Below are positions 57,036-64,000 of a stretch of 64,000 bases of DNA, one piece after another. The notes beneath the pieces were generated by a model. It saw nothing but the letters and a program-made list of their open reading frames with translations, did not search any database and was not told where the DNA came from. Each line of letters begins with the position of its first letter. Within the stretch, counting starts at the first letter, position 1. Both the position numbers and the translations under genes were made by a program. Source of the DNA: Lineus longissimus (Eukaryota; Nemertea; Pilidiophora; Heteronemertea; Lineidae); the NCBI RefSeq assembly GCF_910592395.1, contig NC_088320.1, positions 9,052,001 to 9,116,000 on the forward strand. Direction: 5' to 3'.

Positions 57036-57797
57036 TTTTGGCTCATCGTAGGGGAGTCTATACGATACCGCAGTGTCCGTCGTCATCGTTGTCCACCGTC
57101 GTCGTCGTCGTATCCTGTGGCACGTTTCTTAACCGCTTGTGCTATGTACCTGAAACTTTATATTCATCATTCTCAGGGTCATATGTACCGTGACACTGAA
57201 TTTCGCTCCGGTCTGATTCTTGACTTTGCCACCAGGGGGCTAAAACCGAAAAGTTAAAATTTGCAATATCTCATTTATTACTGATTTGTTTTTGACAAAC
57301 ATTTTATGGTAGGTACCCCTAGCAAGGATACATCACATATCATACGGGTTTTTGATTTGGCCTACTTTTCAAGGTCACAGAGGTCAAACTAAAATTTCAC
57401 CGATAGTGGCACGTTTTGTCTTTATTCGTCCTATAGTCTTTAAATTTGGTATGTAGACACCTGTTACGTAGCTCTACATGTTGACAAAAATCAGATTGAT
57501 GTGGCGTACTTTTCAAGGTCACAGAGGTCAAATGGTGTGAATTGACCGTTTGTGTGTAAATATGGCACGTTTCTTAACCACTAAAGCTATGAACTTTAAA
57601 CTTGGTACACATGACCCCCTAGGTCAGATGACCTGTGACACTGATTTTCGGTCTGGTCTAATTCTTAACTTGGCCACCAGGTGGCCAAAACCAAAAAGTT
57701 TGAATAGTGCGATATCTCACTTATTACTGATTAGTTTTTTGGTAAAAATTTTATGGTAGATACTCTTAGCAAGGATACATCGCATATGATACGTGTT
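57036..57797 (+). mobile_element. Helitron-like element K, 3'-truncated by BEL-2
   Basis: Starts TTTTGGCTCATCGTAGGGGA and GTCTATACGATACCGCAGTG as in D, then a GTC microsatellite and ~301 bp repeat units with CCACCAGGGGGC (57229) and CCACCAGGTGGC (57673). It stops abruptly near 57797. Confidence 0.72.
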
Positions 57798-57807
57798 TAG
57801 AAGATAT

Positions 57808-58217
57808 TGTTGTCTTCGGCCCGTCACGGCCAATGTAGAAGTGTTTTTAAGAGTTAAATAGAAAGAACATCAACGTATTGTAAAAGCCGCCTTTTTCCGT
57901 TTATTTGTCCGACAATATCATTAAAATAAGCATCTTTACGAAAACGAATGAAGACAGTGAAGACAACTCACGAACAAATGGTAACAGAGCGTAGTTTGGT
58001 ATAGTACTTATGAAAGGATGGCTGAGAATATGACAGAAACTGATGTGTACAGTGTCGAAGCACGCCCCTATAGAAACCAGGACGCGATGACCCAGATAAA
58101 AAGCCCCAGCCAATCGAACCTTTCCCCCCTGCTGGTACATACGAGAGTACAGACGACATAGGACGGAGCTACGCTCAGCGCGCTGAGGGCTCCCAAAATA
58201 TTCTATGTCCCTCCGGA
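57808..58217 (+). repeat. Probable 5' LTR and leader of BEL-2
   Basis: Non-coding sequence between the end of element K and the first gag-like codons, starting TGTTGTC. The LTR end and primer site are not recognised with confidence. Confidence 0.4.
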
Positions 58218-60030
58218 TGGTACGAGAAAAAGTGGAGGAAAGTGAAGGTGGCGCAAAAATCTGCCTTTACCAGGGCCAGACGGCAATTATCAGAATTAAT
58301 TGCAGACGATGGTGGGGACGCATTGTTTGCACTTGCAGGCAGTCGGGTCTAACAAGCAGCAGCAAGTAAAGTAGATGAAACACAGGAAAAAGCTATGAAC
58401 AGTATGAACACTCTAGCTGATTTGTATGCGTCGGAAAATAGATTTGACTTTGATAAAGTGACAGCCGAAATGGAAAAGATTGAAGAAGAATTTGCTGATT
58501 CGCAGAATGCAGTTGAACGATATTTTGCGGAAAGAAGAGAACAGTCGAGTAGCAGATCGAAACTTAGTATACCTAGTCTACTATTTCAGTCACCTAGTAT
58601 ACCTTTCAGACCGACCATAGATGAATGTGAAGAACCGGAAATCGACCTACCCGAAACAGAAGATAGGCCTCAAGATGACAAAATGAGTGAAGCTCATCGC
58701 ACACCTGTTGATCGCACGCTAGATTATGTTGGAGTACAACTACCAGCAGTTATCAAAGATCAGGGTGAGATTGCCTTTGGTGATGAAGACCCTGGTGAGA
58801 TAGCCAAGGGTGAGCTGGCCATGGGTTACAATGAGCCTGGTGGCGGATTTGGTTTTAATTCAATCATCAATCAAGACAGAAGTGATATCACCAAGGTCAC
58901 TGTTAATGTTAAATCAGATGATTCAGCACTACCACAACAGAATAAAGTCAGCCAATCGAAAGTAGTCACTCAGCAGAAGCAAACGGTTACGCAGCAGATT
59001 AAAGACCTAAGTGTGACTGTCATAGCAGATGAAGAAGCAAGACACAGTAGCAGTAAGCAAGGGGAGGGTTCAGCCATTTGAACGTCCAGCTGAGCCTAAG
59101 AGTAGTCGTCACAGGGAGCCTTCCCATAATTGTCGAGTTGCTGAGCCTGCTGATAATTATCGGGTTGCAGAGCCTGCTGATAATCGTGTTGCTGAGCCTG
59201 CTGATATGCTTCGTGTTGCTGAGCCTACTGATAATTGTCGTGTTGCTGAGCCTACTGATAATTGTCATGTTGCAGAGCCTGCTGATATGCTTCGTGTTGC
59301 AGAGCCTGCTGATAATCGTGATGTTACTGAGCCTCCTGCTAATGGAGTTTACATGGGTGAAAAGGCCTTTGGGAGTAATCAGCCTAAACAGGACAGTAGG
59401 CACCTCAGATATCAAGGAAAAGATATTGATAGTATTCCGGTATGGTCCCCATACAACTATGGGGCATACAGTCATCCTACCCAGATGCCTAACAGAGTTA
59501 AAGGTGATTGGTCACAACCGTACAACAGTTATGGAGTCGGGTATCAAGAACCAAGATACCAGCAGTTCACGCATGACAATCATACTGGTCAGCCTTCAAT
59601 GCTCGAGAAGGACATGTGGCGTCAATTGAAGAGAGTATCCATCCCTGTGTTTTCCGGAGACCTGAAATCGTACGAAAGTTGGAAGGCGGCGTTTGTGGCG
59701 TGCATTGACAAGGCACCAGCCACTGCAGAAGTCAAGCTTTTGCATTTGAGGGATCATCTCAAAGGTGAAGCTTTGAAGGTTATCGAAAATCTTGGACACT
59801 CGGCAGCAGCATATCAAGCGGCCAAGGATAGATTGGATCGAAAATATGGTGGATACAGGAGACAGGTGGCGCTACACTTTGAGGAAATCCATGATTTCCG
59901 ACCAATACGACCAGGAAGGCTAAAAGAAGACGTGGAAAAGTTCGCGGATTTGTTGGATCTTACCGTCATAAACCTGAAGAATCAGGTCTCTACAGTGACC
60001 TTGACAGTCGTTTGTTGTACTCAGTCTTGA
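58218..60030 (+). pseudogene. BEL-2 gag, N-terminal and core parts, frame-broken
   Basis: Gag-like coding begins upstream of the ATG at 58395: the same frame reads AQKSAFTRARRQLSELI near 58251-58300 but has a TAA at 58350-58352. From 58395 the frame is acidic and helical and stops at 59081. The next frame (59029-60030) has a repeat of eight 9-residue units, a Tyr/Pro/Gln-rich part, and the DUF1759-like core LKRVSIPVFSGDLKSYESW ... LLHLRDHLKGEALKVIENL. A further frame change near 60010 leads on to the zinc-knuckle part. Gag forms the particle. Confidence 0.82.
59137..59343 (+). repeat. 27 bp coding minisatellite in BEL-2 gag
   Basis: Eight units of GTTGCTGAGCCTGCTGATAA plus seven bases (one unit is 24 bp), encoding VAEPADN-x-R-like repeats. 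Length changes keep the reading frame. Confidence 0.9.
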
Positions 60031-61232
60031 TGAAGAAAATGACAGAAAAGATGGTTGCTGAGTATCACCGTTGGCTAGACGACTATCAGTACAAGGAATC
60101 GATTCAAGTTCTCCATGCTTGGGTCATAAAGGAAGCTCAAGTCAGAGTTGTAGCTCATGAAGCTGTCCGTGGATTTGCAGATGGTCCATTGCATACAGAT
60201 GATAGGAAGAAGGGACACAGTACAGATGACGACAGGAGACACAGAACAGATGATAACAAGAGGAAAAAGAGCTTTTTCACATCACTATCAGGACCAGGAG
60301 AAACAGCAAAACCAGGCTTGAAAAAGGACTGTCCAATTTCATCATGTCAAGAGCAACATGGCATATGGAGGTGTGACAAGTTTAAAGGACAAAACGTGGA
60401 CAAGAGATTGGAGATGGTAAAGGAGCTAAAACTTTGCTTTAGATGTCTGTCCGGCAGCAATCATCGTGGGGTTGACTGCAAACGTAGCCGCATATGTGGA
60501 ATCGAAGGATGTCGAGAAACTCACAATCGTTTATTGCACCTATCCCCACGGCAGAAAGAAGAAGGATCAGCCACGAAAGGGGAGATAAGGAAAGAGAAAA
60601 AGCCTACCACAAGTGGCGAGAAGCCTAAAAGTCAGAATTATGGAAGCCTGACAACGACATCGGACAACAAGGAAGAATCGGAGTATATTGCTCTTCGGAC
60701 TGTCCCAGTAATTCTGAAGAACGGAGAGAAACGTTTGAAAGTCAACGTGTTGTTAGATGACGGAAGTACGACAACCTACATCAACACAGAAGTAGCTGAA
60801 GAGTTGGGACTTAAAGGAGAAGTCATGAAGACTACTGTCGGTGTACTCAATGGAAGGATTGAGTCCTTCGAGACAACACCTGTTGAAGTTGGATTGGAGA
60901 GTTTAGACAAGCGAATGGATATGAAGATCATAGCAAGGACTACCGATAAAGTCACTGGAGATATGAAAGCGATTGACTGGAGAGGTTATGTTGACATGTT
61001 CGAACATCTTAAAGACATTGAATTCCCGAAACATGGAAGGAGAGAAACCATAGATATGTTGATCGGTGTCGACTACCCGGAGTTACACTTTTCTTTGAAA
61101 GAGATAGCAGGAAATCATGGCGAGCCAATTGCTAGAAAGACGAGACTCGGATGGACATGTGTAGGGTGTCCAAGCGGAGACAACAAAAAACAGAGGAACT
61201 TCTTTGTTTGTCAAGAATACGGTCCTGGATGA
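60012..61232 (+). pseudogene. BEL-2 gag C-terminus and protease
   Basis: Follows the core in a new frame. It has a Lys/Asp-rich segment, then Cys/His clusters (CPISSCQEQHGIWRC, CFRCLSGSNHRGVDC, CGIEGC), the BEL zinc knuckles, and then the protease: VNVLLDDGSTTTYIN, with DDG at the place of the D-[ST]-G catalytic loop, and GVDYPELHFS farther on, the usual end of the BEL protease domain. The frame closes at 61232 and pol continues in another frame from about 61204. Confidence 0.82.
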
Positions 61233-62484
61233 GATCAATGCTACAATGAAGCAATTTTGGGAGATATATAGTTCGGGAGCCAAATCCGAAAACTATGGAA
61301 GTAGTCATATGTCACTGGATGACAAGGCAATTTGCACGGCAACACGGAAGGAGGTGGTCTACAAAGACAACCGTTATGAAGTTCCGCTGCCATGGAGAGA
61401 AGGCAGACCCAAACTACCAGACAATAGTCAGATGGCATTGCAGAGACTTGCAAGCACAGAATGAAGATTGTTGCAGGAGCCAGAGGTTGCCAAGGCGTAC
61501 ACAGCTACCATCAAGCAGTATCTGAAGAAGGACTACATACGCAAGGTTCCACCAAGTGAGGTAAAGCCACCGTCAAAGTGGTACTAACCTCATTTCCCTG
61601 TCATCAGGCCAGAAAAATCCACAACCAAAACACGCATTGTTTTCGACGCTTCAGCAACATTTGAAGGGATATCGTTAAACGACACACTACAGCAAGGCCC
61701 AAAACTGCAGAAAGACCTAGTCGATGTCCTGCTCCGATTTCGTAAGGAACCAGTTGCTATTGTCGGAGATATCCAACAAATGTATCTCCAACTGGAGGTT
61801 GAGGCCAGGGATAGGCCGTACCAGCGGTTTTTATGGAGAGAGATGGAGGTATGGAGAGTCCCAGAAGAATATGAGTTCAACAGGGTAGTGTTTGGTATAA
61901 ACTCATCGCCGTTCCTTGCGCAGTTCGTCACCCAGGAGCATGCCAAACACCATAAATCGACATTTCCTTTAGCCTCGGAGACCATACTTAAGTCAACCTT
62001 CATGGATGATTCAATGGACTCCGTTTTGAATGATACAGAGGGTGTGAAGCTCTATCAGGAGTTGGCAGAACTATGGTCCAGAGCTGGGATGTATTGTAGA
62101 AAATGGCTCTCAAACTCGATGACTGTGTTAGCCGAGATTCCTGAAGAAGACAGTGCAGCTGAGATTAGCTTAGACGAAGGGGAGCTTCCTTCCACCAAGA
62201 CTCTAGGTGTTCTCTGGCAGGCCAAGGAAGACATGTTCACTTTCACAGCCACACCAGTTGAAGACAACTTCACGCTAACGAAGAGAACGTTTCTGCAGAA
62301 GTTAGCCAAAGTGTTTGACCCCATGGGTTTCATATCGCCCTACATCGTGCGCGGAAAGATACTCATGCAGGAGATTTGGACAACTGGAGTTGGATGGGAC
62401 GATAGGAATCTTGGATGCCTTGAGCAGAAGGCGCAAAGCTGGTTTGCGGACCTTCAAGATTTAGGCCAAGATTTTAGATCATGA
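61204..62484 (+). pseudogene. BEL-2 reverse transcriptase with two in-frame stops
   Basis: One frame from 61204 to 62484 interrupted by TGA at 61462-61464 and TAA at 61585-61587. Start: EVPLPWREGRPKLPDN. Motifs: RIVFDASATFEGISLND, VAIVGDIQQMYLQL (catalytic Asp), VVFGINSSPFLAQF and FMDD, so the polymerase triad is kept. The Peptidase_A17-type connection (FDPMGFISPYIVRGKIL) follows. It ends in a frame change near 62480. Confidence 0.85.
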
Positions 62485-63347
62485 TCCCAAGATGTCTGCG
62501 ATTGGACTCCACAGAGAAGGTGCTGAGCATCGAACTTCATGCATTCTCAGATGCATCACAGGATGCATACGGCGCTGTACTTTACGAGCAAACAACCTAT
62601 GAGGGAGGACTAGTCATGTCACGTCTGATAGTATCGAAGACCAGAGTGGCCCCATTAGCTGCAACCAGCATACCGAGACTTGAGCTGATGGGAGCGACCT
62701 TAGACTTGCATTTGACTATGACAGTGATCGCAGCCTTGCAGGTACCGATGCAGGATGTAACCTTATGGAGCGATAGCAGCAATGTTCTGTGGTGGATAAG
62801 AGGAAAGAGCAGACAGTTTAAACCGTTCGTAGCCCATCGGATTGGTGAGATACAGACTAAGACCTGCCCAGAACAGTGGAGGCACATACCAACAAAGATG
62901 AATCCTGCGGATATCTTATCAAGAGGAGCAAAAGTTGAAGAGTTGTCAGACAACAGTCTTTGGTGGAACGGGCCAGAGTTCCTGTTGAAGGAGCGTTTTG
63001 AATGGCCAGAACAGAACATTGGAGAAGACAAGTCGCCATCGAGTGAGCGGAAGAAAAGCTCAAATGGAGTTTTTGTAACAGTACTGAATGCACCACAGCA
63101 ACAGGACAAGGAGGAGAATGTTCAAGTTGCCGATGAAAGAGTTGCACAAGACTGGCAATTAAACCCAGAGCGCTACTCTAGCTGGGTGAGATTGACCAGA
63201 GTTTCTGCTTGGGTCCAACGTTTCGTTGATAATTGCATACAGCCTGCAGATCAAAGGAGACATGGAGAACTCAATGCAGAGGAGATCCAAGAGGCCGAAC
63301 AACAGTTAATAAAACAAGCTCAGCTAGAGGCTTTTCCGGCAGAATAG
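62481..63347 (+). pseudogene. BEL-2 RNase H part
   Basis: ELHAFSDASQDAYGAVLY, IPRLELMGATL, TLWSDSSNVLWW and NPADILSRGAK give the RNase H-like D-E-D order of BEL elements. The frame ends in TAG at 63345-63347, after which integrase continues in the same frame, so this is one premature stop. Confidence 0.85.
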
Positions 63348-64000
63348 AAGGCACTGCAGAAGAAGAAAGCATTACCAGGTTCAAGCAAGATTCTGGGACT
63401 ACGACCTATAATAGATCAAGATGGAATACTCGGGAGCAATGGCCGACTTGAGAAAGCTGAATTCCTCGCTTATGACGTGCATTACCCTGTGATACTACCA
63501 CGGAAGAGTTGGGTGACAACGCTGATCATAAGACTTCATCATGAACAAGCTAACCATGCAGCCAGAATCAACCACACCTTGGCATCATTATCTGCGAAGT
63601 ATTGGATACCAGCAGGTAGAGAAGCTATCCGCGAGTTCGAGAAGTCGTGTTATCAATGCAGACGGAGAAAAGCTAAGGCTGCAACACAGCTAATGGCGCC
63701 ACTCCCAAGAGTTAGACTTAGGTTACCACTTAGAGCCTTTGCACGAACCTCAGTGGATTATGGCGGTCCTTACCTGACGAAGCAGGGCCGTGGCAAGGTC
63801 CGTACTAAACGCTACTTATGCCTGTTTACTTGCCTCCTGTCCAGAGCAGTACACCTCGAAATGGCATTTAGTCTCGACACAGATTCGTTACTGCATTGTT
63901 TCAACCGAATGGTGAACCGAAGAGGGGTGCCGTTGGAGATGTACTCAGATAATGGAACGAATTTCGTCAGTTTCGTTAGTCTTAAATTCCAGGCCCCTAA
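63348..64000 (+). pseudogene. BEL-2 integrase, N-terminal and part of the core
   Basis: Open to the window end in the frame of 62481. Zinc region: LHHEQANHA (two His) and CYQCRRRKA (two Cys). Core: TSVDYGGPYLTKQG with the first catalytic Asp and MYSDNGTNFV with the second. The Glu and C-terminus lie outside the window. There is no start codon, as expected for an internal part of pol. Confidence 0.85.

Larger units (their letters stand above)
57798..64000 (+). mobile_element. Second BEL/Pao retrotransposon (BEL-2), partial, defective
   Basis: Unrelated by sequence to BEL-1 except for the protein families. gag, protease, reverse transcriptase, RNase H and the first part of integrase follow in BEL/Pao order and run off the window end. 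A 5' LTR probably starts at TGTTGTCTTCGG (57808), but its end cannot be set without the 3' copy. It truncates element K. Confidence 0.88.

Overview
This is a stretch of animal nuclear genome, most likely from a marine invertebrate. The evidence is spliced exons with GT/AG borders, no bacterial-style gene packing, BEL/Pao, DIRS and L2/CR1-type retroelements side by side, and many short DNA transposons and Helitron-like elements (HLEs) with hairpin ends. I cannot name the species from sequence alone; a deuterostome such as a lancelet or hemichordate, or a lophotrochozoan, would fit.

Host gene. Two exons on the + strand (15954-16040 and 44760-44843) encode consecutive pieces of an OTU domain of the OTUD4/ALG13/Otu type. 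Phases match and the encoded segments are adjacent in the family. The intron between them is 28.7 kb and is almost entirely transposon debris. The exon that completes the domain was not found, so the next intron is at least 19 kb. Orphan exon-like pieces lie inside the big intron: a RhoGAP-like fragment (16861-16949), a splice-flanked segment (21583-21639), and a possible terminal exon with AATAAA (41572-about 41800).

Repeats, left to right: an HLE remnant (805-955); a 3.1 kb inverted-repeat element (981-4128) with a 1.25 kb nested insertion; a BEL/Pao LTR retrotransposon (4249-13866) with a 5'-truncated L2/CR1-like LINE nested in its pol; a 461 bp inverted-repeat element (14823-15283); a 948 bp CAGGG element (17898-18845); two piggyBac-type TTAA elements (18946-20387, 20630-21207) and an inverted partial copy (41881-42160); two copies of a 175-190 bp MITE (22795, 31602); HLEs A (24376-27149), D (28079-29770), I (29771-31145), C/H (34737-41300) interrupted by G (36161-39518) and E (39664-40780), J (52303-53139), B (53590-57011) and K (57036-57797); a DIRS element (45544-about 52126) with a complete inverted-repeat plus internal-complementary-region layout; and a second BEL/Pao element (57798 to past the window end).

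The strongest observations: (1) the OTU gene split by a transposon-built intron, with Ser where the OTU catalytic Cys normally sits; (2) a 145 bp satellite whose phase is restored exactly when HLEs G and E are removed, which shows clean insertion without target duplication; (3) a 65 bp copy of the DIRS right end directly abutting its left end, giving a 125 bp palindrome that resembles a circle junction; (4) a Harbinger-type insertion in HLE B proved by the empty site in its sister copy A; (5) CTCF-like and DR3 nuclear-receptor-like motifs carried in the roughly 301 bp internal repeats of the HLEs. No retroelement coding region here is intact: all carry stops or frameshifts.
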